Assembly (NCBI RefSeq): GCF_028502605.1
Contig: NC_079235.1
Location: 3,038,001-3,102,000, forward strand
DNA length: 64,000 bases
Origin: Trichoderma breve
Lineage: Eukaryota > Ascomycota > Sordariomycetes > Hypocreales > Hypocreaceae
Reading direction: 5' to 3'
The translations under genes and the position numbers were made by a program. This document shows positions 10,884 through 23,415 of this stretch, piece by piece. The notes beneath the pieces are model-generated. The model saw only the letters and a program-made list of their open reading frames with translations, was not told where the DNA came from and ran no database searches. Each line of letters starts with the position of its first letter. Position 1 is the first letter of the stretch.

Positions 10884-13800
10884 GTTCTACAGCGACCCGA
10901 GTTCACCTCTCGCGTAAGGCGTATAAGACAACAGCAACAATAGACGAGTCTCCTGCACAGTTGAGCTGTCTCGAAGACAATGGTTGAATCGATAAAAGTT
11001 GCAGTTAAGACACAATGGCCCAGGCTAAACGAGAGGGAGAGCACAATAGGCAGATGGTCGCAGTAGCGAGGGATATGGACTGTGACAAAAGGGTAGACGA
11101 ACAAGACTTGCGTGAGAAGGGAAGGAGTGGATAGGTTTGAGGATAACACTTGAGTGAGAGTGAACACGAGGAGCACGGTCTTCTTGTACTTTGCTGCACT
11201 TTGTCGTAGAGTGTCGAGACCCTGTGGGATCAGGCCTCAGCCATGACCTACTAATGCACCGCTTTGCTTCTGCCATGGCCAATAGATGGATTGACCGTGA
11301 TAGGCCCCAGAGAGGGCGGTACAATTCACTCCCAGTCTTGATTCTGGGAGGGGAGGGTCTGTGTCCGCCCTCGCCCAGTCAACCCTGCACAGCAAGACAA
11401 GACCCAACAGCCAATGTGTGCCCCAGGGTGTTCAAGTGGATCACCGTAGAATCGATGAAAAACGGTACCTTGCGGCTGTTCTGTCTGAGAAGACAGGGGA
11501 CCAAAATTGGCACCAGCCGGGGTGTCCATCAGAGGCGTTTTGTCTCCGCCTGTGCTCTGCAGGGCGAGCCGCTTTTTGCAAGGTCAAGAGAAACTCGGGG
11601 AGTATTCACTGATTAAGACAGATCCGGCGTGGCGAACATGAGCCAATGCGCGCCTAAGGCGAGGCTAGTGCCGAAGGGCTGAGCTGGGGGTGGTGAACCA
11701 TGGGTGATGACAATAGATAGAGAGGGGGGAGGGGGGAGAGAATCTGTACACAAGATACTGGCCGATGGTCAAACCGATCCGAGACGACAATCACCAACAC
11801 AAAATTCCCACTATCCTCCGTCAAGAACAGGTGTTGCGGCCGACACGTGTCCCATCGTCTGAGGCATGTAAGCCACTCACTTGACTATGTATCGGAGATG
11901 GCGTGTTTATTTTATTTTCTTGCCCAAAGCAAAGAACCTGTCAAGACGCATGGACAGATTGTGGATATTGTTAGGGAACCAGAAAGGGATCCGGTGGCAT
12001 TGAAGAGATCTCCCAATAGCACCACGTTGGTTAGCATATCCACAGCTGTGTTGGTTGATATTGGCACGTTTGCAACCATCAAAATTAGCAGCAAGTGGTG
12101 CGAAGACGGATCCTCGCCACGAGGCGCCACCCGCATTGAATGTGCAGTAGTAGTATAGATATCCCTCGCACTCCATCCTCTGTGGACGTAGCCGCACGGG
12201 TTGTATGGCCATCATCATCATCTCGTCCAGGGAGGCTGCATTCAGATGCCGGGGGTCCTGCCGCCAAACTGGGGGATTTGCACCAAGATTGACAGCAATC
12301 TTCTGCGTTGGACCAACGGCATGGCTTTGGGCATGTTCACATACGCACACAGTGCCGGGGACCGGGCTTTGCTCACGGCTTACATGCTTTGTGCAAGTAT
12401 GTATTGTCAAGCTCACCCTCCACAGGGGCTGAACCCGAGAGGTTGGAAATTTGATGGATACTGGCTCTATCCAGAAACACAACAACACGACAGCCCAGAC
12501 CAAGCTGAATCCTGTGATGAGATGGGGACAAGACATGCGCGGGTGCAGCCGCCTGCATGGAATTGCAGTTCAGAGACCAGTCTAGATGGTGGCGACCAGC
12601 TCACGAAGAGGATAAGCAGCATTCGAGACCGTTTTTGTTCTCAAGTCCAATTGGGCAACAAATGTCCAAATCTCGTGGGGGAGGCGAGGCGTGCCAGCTG
12701 GTATCATCGGGCTTCCATGCCGGGCGGCTCTGCATAAAGGTCTTGGTCTTGGGTGATTGAAAGCACGGGAGCAAGGGAATCGAGCCCAGGTTAGACGTGG
12801 CTCAACCGGCCGGTAAAGAAGAGGCCGAACAAGATCTGAGAACTGACCGGCTGCCAGAAGCCGGGGTGGCAGGTCACGGCCAAGTCAGAGGTAAACTGGT
12901 AGCAGCTGAGCAGGAGATGCCACATCAAGTCTAGGCCGTTTTACCTACGCATATTAGCGTATAGTCGGTTCCCTTTTTTTCTTTTCTTTTTTCTGTTTCT
13001 GCAGGCGATGCGACGGCGAATTGCTGCGTGTCTGAGAGCAATGAAGCAGATGCAGGGCAGGCTTCCCAGAGACGGCAGCTACGGAGAGGCCCCAAAGTCC
13101 AAAGCAGCGAAGAACAGACCTCCTTGCCTCGCGGCTGAGCCCGCCGTGCAGTGCCGGATGAACTTGGCAGTTCTCCGCGAAGCACTTGCTCACGAAGAGG
13201 GTCGAGCCATCATCCACAGCCCATAATTCATTACCAGCGGCCCTTGATCCACGCTCTCCACGCCCTCGCCCCTCTCATTCAAGGTTTGCGTCGTGACAGC
13301 ATTCATCAGCGTTAGCAGCACCTTCTCATTGTCAACAGCATCATAATCATCACCGGCTGCGTTGGGCCGAGATGTTGCAATGGCGTTTTAAGCAGCATTA
13401 GTGCCAGCTGCTGTGGACAAGAGTGGTGACATGGTCAGACAACGCCGCTTCCACAGACCATGAAGGGGACAGTGCTTGGCACTAGACACGAGTAAAACGA
13501 CTAGGGGACGAAGGAAAAAAGGAAAAAAAAAAAAATTACACGAGAAAATGAGTGTGGCGTACGCATGTAGAGCATGTTTCTTTTTGTCGGCCTTTGTCGT
13601 TGCCTTTCCCTTGTCGAGAGGAGGTTGTGTTAGAGCCATTTGGCGCAAGGGAACGATAGAAGCCAATCAGTCCCCGGTCTGCGCTAAGCCCAATGCGGGC
13701 ACCGCCATTTATCGAATCCTCGTAAGCCATCGCCAGCATTTGATTGGCAGCGGCGCCCCTGTTCTTGCATTGACCGGTGGGAAGCTGCAGCGGATCAGTG

Positions 13801-16800
13801 ATGGAGTTGATGCTACCGTACTTGTACCGTACCGTACCGTATGCGAAAATGCCAGTAGCGATCAGCTCCATAGCAGGCCGTACCTGGTACTCGCACATAC
13901 AAGAGCGGTTCGAGCCCGCTGTAATTTAGCGGCTGTACCATCTTGAATGCGCAGTTGGCTAGTACCTGAGACCTGTGATGCATTGGTTCGGAGCACCAGG
14001 AGCTGCGTATTGTGTACTTGCATCTGCCCCGGCCAAGTAATGCGTCGATAAGCTTTCAGCTCGCCTTATCCCCCAGGCCAAGGCAAGATACCAATAACCA
14101 AACATACCCTGTCAGCATATCATCACTACCTACTGTCGATACGACACTGTACGATACAGACCAGCAAGGGAGCAACTCCTCCTCAAGATGTGCATGGATC
14201 TGATGCATTAGTAAGAACATCCCTCTCTCTGCTCCGGCTTAGTCCAGGCCGGCGTCCAGGCGGTGTCTGCGGCCGCACAACCACAAAGAAGACGGAAGGG
14301 CAAAGTAGGCCGAAAGGGAGCAGCAGCAGATCTCCGGAGAGCCGGTTTTGCTTCCGGCTTGCCGCCATGTCTCAACAAGCCTGCCTGTAGCTCCTCACCG
14401 GTGAAGCTGCAATCGCCCCTCTGCAGCCTATCGGGATGCGGTGCCGCAAGAGCCAAAAGCGCCGCCCTGCTGCACCTCGAGGGATTTGGTGTGGTTCCAA
14501 GGACGTGGGCTCTGTCACATCACATCAGCATGATATGCACGTCTGGCCTGGTGCATAGCGCATTGCATGCGTTACGAACGAACGAGTGCTGTAGCTACAA
14601 CGAGTACATGCGCCCAATGCAACGCGCAACTCATCCGTCGAACGCAGTCCGGCATTTTGCAGCTAGGCTCGACTTGGCCGCTTGTTTTCTCTTTTTGTTG
14701 TCTCTTTTCAAATATACGCATCTGTTGTAAATGGCGAGACCTGAATGGACGAAATAGCACCACCACCACCATGACCGCACAGCAGTGGTACATTTACATC
14801 AAATGTATCGATTCCACGTCAACTCCAACTCCAACTCCGCCCGCCGCTTTTAGGGTAGCACTGCTTACACGCTATAGAGGCAGGTCCTAATCTAATAGTT
14901 CATAGCCAGCGTGTCGCACAAAACAGGTGTGTGTACCTTGGACGTTGTGCACTGCGGCGAGTAACACGATGCCGTCTTGATGCCTTACTGGAAGTACTCG
15001 TAAGCTACGGCATACTGTCGTATCTCAACTCATGTAAGCGCATGCCAGCCCGTCTATCCAGGTTCCCCTCTGCCAAGGTGTGAAGCAAACACATCCATGT
15101 TGATGTTGAGCTTCCTCTTCTGTTTAATTGTTGCCGGCATCTTCTTATCCGAACTCATGCATTAGTTGATTCTCCAAAGCGAGACATGGCTTTAGTTTTA
15201 GTCCGAACAACTCAACTCTTCATTGTCCGTTACCTGCACTAGGCTCTACAGTGTGTTCTTGACAACGACTATAATTCATGTCTTGCCGTGTCTACCGTAT
15301 AATAGGGCGGAGCTTCGTTTATCTTTTACCTACCCAATAATGAATAAATAAAGAGCGGCGTGGCGTTTTCCTCCCTGATTAGGAGTTAATAAATCCAGCT
15401 AAAAGAAAGAAAAAATGACAGGTAAGTTTTGAGGCACGGCAGGGAGCAATAATTCTTGGCTAAATAAAGAAAAAAGAAAAGAAAGAAAGCCGTCAACAGA
15501 CGGCACAGAAACAGATCTCAGCCACCAAAAGTACGCTTACAGGGACCAGTCTATAGATCGTTAACTCGGGGTACCTTGCATGAGCCGTCTCTTCTTCATG
15601 AGGGCACAATTTCTGTCAATTCTCACATCCAATATTTGGTTTCCTTTTTTCAAGAGTGGCCATCCTTGGCGCAAGGCATCAGTTGTCATCGATGTCCGTG
15701 TGACTTTCTCCATTGAGGCGCCCATGAAGACAGTGTCCTTGGCAGCAGAGACGGCGTACGTTTCCCTGGCACAGTCTGCACCCAATCTCAGTGATCATAA
15801 ATTCCATGAAAGTCGTCTGATCCCGACTTGCATAGACAAGCGCACAGGCAATGGTCATTGAAAACCAATTCTCAGTCAAAATAACAGAGTGAGGAAAACA
15901 CCATTGCACCGGGGGATCGACAAGCCGGGACGCCACGTTTTTCTCGAGCCGTCCATACCGTGAAACATTTTAAATATGACTGTGAAACTACTTATTCACA
16001 ACGCAAGGGGATAAGACTCCGCGATGCGTGTCTCTGAATGGCCCTTACATGCGTTACATTGGAGCTCCACAACCAAGATGCCCATCGCCATCAGGAGCTT
16101 AAATCTCCTTGGCTGCAAATCGGGACGGGGGGGAAGTGCTAAGCAAACCTTAGCCTAGATAGATGTTAGGCAGATTCAGTAAAAAAAGAAAAGAAAGTAA
16201 TAGAGACCAATCACGATCTTGTATCTCGCGTTGGATCCTCTCCACGAGAAATGCCCTTTCATTAGCCCAAGTTGTTGTCGGAAATCACTTTGTGGCGTTG
16301 CTTCGTGATTCTCCCTGCTCCAAGCCGTGGTGGGGAAAGGCCCTTTTGGCCACTTACTCCGTAAATTGAAAGATAGCCATCCATTGAGACATGGTCCATC
16401 GACTTGCCGGGTTCTTCAAAATTGCAGCACGGCCTGTGCCTCATACTGCGGGTGCCCGAGTACAGAGTACAGTATCAGATCGTAGATGCCCATATAGAGA
16501 GACAAGCAGAGCCCGTCAAAAACTGCAGTGCAAGGACCAGCAGACGGTCCCTTCTCGGAATGGACTGCGAGGAGCATCTTTCCGACCTGGTAGGGCTACG
16601 ATCCGAAGGGCTTCCGTGGGGGGCTCTCTCTCTCGGGACGCAGTGTAAAGGTACATACATGCTCTCTGCCTTGCGTGTGTTTGTCCGCAATGTCCAAAAG
16701 CGGCTTGAGTCTAACAGGTGAGCTCGACCTAACGAGGCAATCAACAAGGGAATTCGCGGGTTGCACCATGCACGGCCGTTCTGATGATCATGTCGTTTCT

Positions 16801-17101
16801 TATCTAGGAGCAGTTTTGCCACGCGGTGTGATTCCCGTGACGAAATCTAATAATACTCTACCGACAAACGTGTATCATCCGGCCAAGTGAACGTCACAAC
16901 CGTCAAGGGTTGTCCGCGAATAGGCAGCTCTTTTTCCCTCAAACCCTTGTTTGTACTTGGGCTTGCAAGTCGTCATATCACGTATGTACTGCATTGACTG
17001 CTTGTTGATCCCGAGCCTTTCGTTACAGCTTAGACTCGGATGTACTCGTAGCTTGAGACATGGAGCCTGTGTCTGGAAACTCCTCGTCCCCTACGAACTT
17101 C
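10884..17101. other. 6.2-kb gene-poor region
   Basis: No ORF here has the length, codon pattern or family resemblance of the flanking genes, even on joining frames across plausible introns. The region contains short tandem words, including GTACC repeats near 13826-13840, (CAC)n near 14758-14770 and three AACTCC units at 14821-14838. Two TACTCGTA octamers (14995-15002, 17043-17050) and one TACTCCGTA nonamer (16355-16363) are present. A/G-rich tracts occur at 13511-13536 and 15404-15490. The promoter of the SANT-like gene is at the left end. Confidence 0.45.
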
Positions 17102-18113
17102 CTAACACCCAGCAATTACGCCATCAGCATAGCTCTCAAAGTGAACAAACTTTACTTGCTCTACGTACCAGCCTCGCTCTTCGCCGCCGGCCAAGAAGCT
17201 GCAGTCACTGTTGGCCTCACATGACCAACCTCCAACAGCAACAGCAGCACTAGAGTTGGGCTCTTTGTCAGGCAACTCCCCCTTTCCTCGCCGTCCCTGA
17301 TCCCGATTGTCAAGTTTCCGGCGGTAGACACTCAGTCCACAGGTAAAAGCGTGGAAGTCATCGGTATCTACAGTCTCGGGAAAGTCGCCCGTGAGGATGC
17401 GGCCCAACATGATGACCACTGCGGCGTGAGTGCACAGCACAACGGCTCGTCTATCTTCAGCGTCGCAGCGATCAATGATACTCTGCATCGTGGCCGTAAG
17501 CCTGGCCTGCAGCTGGACCAGCGTCTCGCCCCTCTTGGGAGGATACTGCGCCGACACGTAGCTCTCATCAAAAGCAGGGAACAAGGATTTGAGGACTGAG
17601 GGTGAGGCTGGGCCGGGATGCTCAAACGGAGCGGAACCGAACCACTCGCAGATTCCGTGTTCAGGCCGTATCATGGTGGCGGCAGAGTCACTGCCGGTAC
17701 TCGTGCTCTCGCCATGCCTGTGTGCGTGCCTCTGCTGCTGGAGCTCGACAAAGGGGGTGATGGTCTGCAGACAGCGGTAGTAGGGGCTCGAGTACACAAC
17801 CTCCACGGGGGGGTCTATCGTCATGAGATGCTGGGCGAGTTGCCTGGACTGATCGACCCCGTGGGCGGTGAGTGCTGGGTCCACAGCGATTCCTGTTGGT
17901 GATGGGATCGAAGCTGAATACACTCCTGTGGTGTGGTCGACGGACCAACTAGACCGGAACTGGCGTTGACAATAGCAACGGTCAATACAAGAGCCCTCAG
18001 CCTCGTGACGCCATTGTCTGCAGTGCAAGGGGGGGTGAGGGGATCAAAGGCAAAAAAAGGAAGAGGGCACACTTTACCCCATGGCGGACGACGTATATTG
18101 TCTCGAGAGGCAT
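17102..18113 (-). CDS. Histidine-phosphatase superfamily protein, TFIIIC tau55 (Tfc7)-like, two exons
   Basis: Exons at 18113-18078 and 17959-17102 give 297 aa. The first exon encodes only 12 residues (MPLETIYVVRHG) and stops immediately after the catalytic RHG motif; the intron is GTAAAG...CCAG, 118 nt. Exon 2 continues FRSSWSVDHTTGVY and PSPTGI, then the clade-1 core: LTAHGVDQSRQLAQHL, VYSSPYYRCLQTI, a GICEWFG segment, and the second catalytic His in CTHAAVV (about residue 190). A C-terminal WSCEANSDCSFLAGGEERGW segment resembles the beta-rich tail of tau55-type proteins. Relatives include the yeast TFIIIC subunit Tfc7 and its paralogue YNL108C, so either an RNA polymerase III factor or a free phosphatase is possible. 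The RHG and His residues that I can see are intact, which argues for activity. Confidence 0.85.
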
Positions 18114-20707
18114 GTTTAAGAGGAGGAGGACGTTGCGTTGCGTTGCGTCTTTGTTCACAGCACGAGCATCCGTTTTTTTCTTTGTTCTGTATGCGAGATG
18201 ATGTACCCCGAGGCGGAATCTAATCTCGGATCCGGGGGTTGCTCAGGCCATGAAAATCCGCTTCACAGACAAGAACAGCACGGACAGAGGCGCAGGACGA
18301 GATTGTGTTACTTTGGACTCACAGCTGCCACTTGCTGGGCCTCGGGATTTTTCTGCCAGCAGCCAGACTGAGATCCGTGGGGCTCAAAGACGCACCCGTT
18401 TACCGCGGCTGGTGGGACAGGATTAGTAGTAGTGCTAAGTTGAGTAGTAGTAAGCCTTGTTACAATTACATTGAATGCTTGTTAGCGTGCTGGAGAGGTT
18501 GTTGAGAATGGGCATTGAAATTGAATGAAAATCAAATGTGCAACTCAATGAATGGATAAACTAACTAATGGAGGGTGTTGTGCCTGTTCTAGAATAAAGA
18601 ATGGATGGTACATAATGGATGTCCAGTTGGCGTTGGCAGTCAGAGAAATCAAGGTCTGGTGTTATTACTGGCTCGTTTCAAGAGGAGGCAACAGTTTAGT
18701 ACCAGGGATGTACACATTCTCCATCCCGTACCTTGCCTTGCTCATCCAGTAATATGACTACATGACGCTGTATCACCCCAAAACCATGCCTTTTCACACA
18801 ATGTGTGTGCGACTCTTGTTTTCTCCTTCACATCTGTACACGCCCTCTTAAGCTACAACTTACGCGTCTCTATGCAAATCCTCCGCGGAAGCACGGAAGA
18901 ATATCCATAGTACAGCACTCCGGGCAACGAGGCTGGCACCTCACAAGGTACAGGTACGAAGGAGGTACGGAGCTGTTAGAGTAGCAGGCAATCTTCAGCT
19001 TGCAGGCTAGAGACTGCCGTTTCTGGTAGAGTTAGCCGAGCCACACCACGTCTATTAGAGTGAGGATTTCTAGCCTGTTGAGGATCTGGCTAGGTAATGG
19101 CCTCAACGCCGTTGGCTTTCTTCAGCAATCGGGTTTCAAACAAATTAAAGGTATACACTAGATATAATATTGTGTGGCGCCGGGCGGTTTAGAGAAATTC
19201 AATGGAACTGATGATCTCTGCGTGTGGCCTGTGCCCAGTGACTTGTGCTCAGTGTCCCTCATACAGACATAATATGTACATGTATGTACTTGCACTCGCG
19301 TTCATGTGCACCGATAACTGGATCATGGATCAGTCCAATTGCATCGACGAGAAAGAATCAAAAACAGGGAACAAAAAGTCGGTGGGATCAACCCCAACTC
19401 GCAAAAAGCAATAAAAAAAGGAAAGAAAAAAAAAAAGCAAACACTCGCCTCGCTTGCCTTCACCGGTCGCAGGGATTGTGCAGCCACAATTGAATGCTTG
19501 CTCACAGGGCATGCAATGCGAGCCTATCCCGCACCTGAAAATATCTTCACAGCACCAGTACCCGGGAAAGGCCAGAGGCCCAAAAACAAACAAGAAGATG
19601 CAAAAAATACGAACCCAGAAAAGAAACATCTGCATCTGCATCTGCATTTCTTTTCGTCACACACACGTGCGGGCCCTCGGTGACTATTGGCCGTTGTTGT
19701 TTTTTTGGAGACAGGCCACCATCCATGGCCTGCATCTATACGTGCCTCAAAGGGCCGGGGGTGGTTTGGTGGTCTCCACGCCGGTGAGAAGCTCAAATCA
19801 TCTGCATCTGGACGAGCCACCAATCATGGCCTTCTGTAACTTGGGATGCTTGCATTGCGTCTACATGGTCCTGTGCCTGCTACTGCGAATGCTAATGCTA
19901 ATGCTACTCTACTCACATCATCATCCTCTCCCAAAGGCCAGCAAAGCAATGCAAGCACCTAAGCGAGGTGCAAGATGCTCCGGGCCAAAGTTCCCCCCTC
20001 ATCAATGAGCAGAGATGCCTGTTATCATCAATCGACTCGACTTTGCAAATCTACTTCTCGAACCAACAGCGTTCGTTCGATTCTGCTTGCTTTCTCCACA
20101 CATCCAATTCCAAGTTTTCTGTTGTCAAGAGACATACGCGGTCGGTACACAGTGCGACCCCGGTCCGGCTCAGCCTTCGCCCGCTGCTACATGCAAGTAA
20201 ATGCATCAGACAAGGTAAATGTGACAGACAGGCCTTTGTTGCTCCCATCACTTCGACAGCGGCGAACCTACTTCAGCGGAAGGAAGAGTCTCGGCCTAAA
20301 ATAGGCCTGGATTTAAGGATTCCTCACACCACGTGGATCTGGATCCAAGTGTTTCTCTAGCACGACGAGGCGAGGGACTAGCATCAATACTAATGCTATT
20401 CACTTCTAATTGGTACTAGTCAAGATGGAATGGCTTCTAAAGGACCACTTGTGTAGAAACGTTTGCCTTGTATTGTCGAGATGCTAGCAAGTTGATGTAC
20501 CTAAACAAGTAGGGGCGGGCTGGGCTGATACGACGCCGCTCTGTCGTCCTCGCCAGACTTACACCAGCCCCCTCCATCATCACCACTGATACATACATGC
20601 CCACACCGAGTTTTCATGCCCGGGCTGCATAATCCAGCCTCCTTCGTGCTGCTCAATACGAAGTTTTCTCTCCCCTGCATACTCATCCCATAATAAGCAC
20701 CCTCTTT

Positions 20708-20746
<39 letters not shown>

Positions 20747-21372
20747 CTGACCGCCGCGAGCCTATGTGAACATCCAGAGACCAACTGACACATGGCAAAG
20801 CATCAATGACAAGTAGCCATGCATAGCAGAATCAATCTATTTGTGTCAAACTAATCACAACTTGCAGGACATTCATAGACAGTGCTGGCAGTCTAGATCG
20901 ATCCTCTGACATCCAGGCAATCCTGTTGCACTCATAGGTCGAAAGGGGGGTCCTGCCCAAAAGCCGACATCATGTCATTTCAGAGGAGCGCCCAATCTCT
21001 ACCGCTGCTGGTAAGTTGGGTTGTTTGCAAGATTGAAAGAAGAAAAAATTGAAGAGGGACAAAAAAAAAAAATCCAAAGAGACATTGCCCAAACCAACTC
21101 CCATTTCCCACTGTGTCATCTCCTGTATGTTCTACTCCCGAAACATCAACACCCTGTGCCTTGTGGCATTCGAACAACGCCACCGCCGTATGCAGCCAAC
21201 GAAATAAACCAAAAGAGAAAGAAAAAGGAAGAAACCAGGCTAGATGAAAGCCTTTGGGCTGCTTCCCTTCTTTTGTAAAAACAAAAATTCCACCCTGAGA
21301 GTAGATGAGCCGAACAAGATGATCATACATTCATAATTTTTTAGACCAACGTGTCATCTCAATCAGCATCTT
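18114..21372. other. 3.3-kb intergenic region
   Basis: The region lies upstream of the tau55-like gene and downstream of the F-box gene. It contains triple short repeats: CGTTGC type at 18131-18147, CATCTG near 19627-19646 and GCTAAT near 19888-19906. A (GT)18 microsatellite lies at 20709-20744 and an A13 tract near 21060. No gene is supported. Confidence 0.45.
20709..20744. repeat. (GT)18 dinucleotide microsatellite
   Basis: It is a perfect GT run of 36 bases, read directly from the sequence, in a non-coding spacer. It is likely length-variable between strains. Confidence 0.95.
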
Positions 21373-23415
21373 TCACATTACAGAGCAAGATCCCAGCGTC
21401 CTTGCTCTGCGGCGGCCGACAATTCCTCCATCCTCTTCATCCGCATGAAGAGCTTGGGCATGCCTTGCTCGACGTCGGCGTCTCCGATATCCAGCTCCTC
21501 CCGCACCGGCCTCCTCGTTTGCCTGCATGTAGTCTGCCCATTTCCTCTCCAGCCTACCAGCAGCGACAAGGTCGCCTCGGAGAACTCTCTTTTGATGCTC
21601 ATCAACCGTCATCTGGAAACCGTAGAAGCATTTCAGCCCAATAGCCTCAGTTGGGTAGGTGATTCCGCCAGGCTGTCCCGTAGCTGGTCGAACCTGGGAA
21701 TTTCTAAACAGGATCTCTCGAATGCCTGTCCAGGTAACATTTTGGCAATCGTATACTGCCAAACGTAGCGTAATTTTGGGACGAACCTCGCCTACTGAGG
21801 CTGGTTTGGAACGCTTAATAACCATCGAGGCGGCTTCGGCGAGAACTAAATCGCTGATCCTCGTATTGTCGAGGTCGGCACTCTTCAGCCGTACGCACTT
21901 CTGCATGACCGGAAGCATTCCCAAGTCTCCAATATTTTCGCAGTAGCTCAGAGAGAGATGCTCCAAGTTGCCGGCGCAAGGTGCCTTGGCAAGATGCTCG
22001 GAGAGAAGAGAGTTGGTTATCTCGTCAAGATCTTCCAGTTCGAGATGAGTGAGCCTCGGTGTTGAGCCAAGGATAGGCTCAAGCGCTGCATCGGTCAACG
22101 TCTTGCACCCTGAAAGCTGCAAGCCTTCTAGATCTGGCACCACATGGCCAATCGCCTTGACACCTGCGCTCGTTAGTCTGATACAGCGGCTCAGATCTAA
22201 GTGGCGAAGCCGCCGAGGCGGAACCACGGGGTGGCCTGTGAGGATGTCGATTTCGGGATCAACCCCTTGCATCATAATCTTCAACGCCTCATCATTCAGC
22301 TCGGCGCATCCGCTAAGAACCAACCTCTCTAGTCGATTCGTGTTGAAAATTGACTCTGCCGTTGCAGTGCAATCAAACCCCTTCACCTCACCGGCACGGA
22401 GGTCCCTCAGTTTTGTACATGCGTCAATGATTGTCTTGATCCCACGAGCTTCTACCTTCTGGCACCATGAAACATTGAAGCTCTCCAATTGTGGGCACGA
22501 CTCTGCAATGATCTTGCATGACGTGTTTGTCACCGCGGCAAGTCCCGTCAAATTCAGGTGAACTAGCTTTTCATTGCTCCTTAGAAGATTGTGCAGTGTG
22601 TGCTTTTGGAAATTCCGACAACCTTCGAGAGTCGCATTCATAAGATTCTTGCACGACTTGACAATGACTTCGGTCCGCTTGTAGTGTTCAACTTGAACAC
22701 ATCCTCTCAAGTTCAAGTCTTTGACAAAGGGGCCAGCAGCGGCAATGATGCGTGCCAATGACGCAGCAGGAATTTCCTGGTAAAATTCTGAGGCATCAAT
22801 CGATGTCCATAGCTGGCCGTCAAAGCAGAACCCGTAGAAAGATTTGCTGACTCTAGATATCCGTACCAATTCCTTGGGTCGGAAGTATGAAAAGATATGG
22901 ATTCGGACTTCGTGGGGTATGCCAGCCCAAAAATTGAAAGCTTTCTTTTCCACAGGCTTGGTTCGTACTCTGACTTCGGAGGGTAGGGAGGATATAGCGT
23001 GTGAGGTTATTGAAATCCCATGATTGGCCTTGCGAATGGCCGGGAATTCTTCGACATCATCGTCGTTTTCCTCCTCGAATATGAAGACATTGGTTTGGGA
23101 TCCTGGATGTGAAGTGACTCCCACATTCAGAGCAGAGAGCTGCGGCGTGGCAGATCTAGCACTAGGGGCTGCCTGTGATGCCCCGGCCGTAGATAGACTG
23201 ACACACGACATGGACCCATATCGAATGCTATAGGGGTTGCTAACGGATCGAGATCGTCCAAGTCCAGGAAGGGACGGCGAAGAAGAAATGCGCTGTATGC
23301 CACGGAGAATTCGCTGGCGACTCTTACCCTTCAAGGGCGCATCAGGTGGCGTGGGAGAAGTGCCGTCGTCAGCGGGCACCGGAGCCTCCGCCGTAATGTC
23401 GAGTACCTCGGCCAT
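21373..23415 (-). CDS. F-box and leucine-rich-repeat protein (SCF substrate adaptor)
   Basis: This single-exon gene encodes 680 aa and starts at an ATG in good context (GCCATGGC on the complement reading). Residues 1-155 are disordered and Ser-rich. An F-box occupies about residues 162-210 (FWAGIPHEVRIHIFSYF, ELVRISRVSKSF, LWTSID). From about 225 to 580 there are cysteine-containing LRRs with repeated LxLxGCxxLTDxA / LxLSxCxxI patterns, for example HLDLSRCIRLTSAGVKAIG and LEGLQLSGCKTLTDAAL. This is the FBXL layout; F-box proteins bind Skp1 and the LRR arc selects substrates for ubiquitination. The C-terminus has an Arg run (RRRRRRARHAQ) and ends GSCSVM, a possible prenylation-like CaaX that is unproven. 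It is closest in layout to S. pombe Pof2-type proteins rather than Grr1. Confidence 0.88.
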   Translation of the reverse strand: MAEVLDITAEAPVPADDGTSPTPPDAPLKGKSRQRILRGIQRISSSPSLPGLGRSRSVSNPYSIRYGSMSCVSLSTAGASQAAPSARSATPQLSALNVGVTSHPGSQTNVFIFEEENDDDVEEFPAIRKANHGISITSHAISSLPSEVRVRTKPVEKKAFNFWAGIPHEVRIHIFSYFRPKELVRISRVSKSFYGFCFDGQLWTSIDASEFYQEIPAASLARIIAAAGPFVKDLNLRGCVQVEHYKRTEVIVKSCKNLMNATLEGCRNFQKHTLHNLLRSNEKLVHLNLTGLAAVTNTSCKIIAESCPQLESFNVSWCQKVEARGIKTIIDACTKLRDLRAGEVKGFDCTATAESIFNTNRLERLVLSGCAELNDEALKIMMQGVDPEIDILTGHPVVPPRRLRHLDLSRCIRLTSAGVKAIGHVVPDLEGLQLSGCKTLTDAALEPILGSTPRLTHLELEDLDEITNSLLSEHLAKAPCAGNLEHLSLSYCENIGDLGMLPVMQKCVRLKSADLDNTRISDLVLAEAASMVIKRSKPASVGEVRPKITLRLAVYDCQNVTWTGIREILFRNSQVRPATGQPGGITYPTEAIGLKCFYGFQMTVDEHQKRVLRGDLVAAGRLERKWADYMQANEEAGAGGAGYRRRRRRARHAQALHADEEDGGIVGRRRARTLGSCSVM

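Noticed and set aside
12201..12737. Plus-strand ORF of 178 codons in the gene-poor region
   Set aside because: No family resemblance and overlapping ORFs on the other strand; composition looks like random open frame.
13885..13925. Perfect T-arm-like hairpin (AGCGG, TTCGAGC loop, CCGCT) suggesting a tRNA
   Set aside because: No A-box, no anticodon arm and no acceptor stem partner can be found at the right distance upstream.
13476..13946. Plus-strand ORF of 156 codons
   Set aside because: Begins in an A/G low-complexity tract (lysine run), and no domain is visible.
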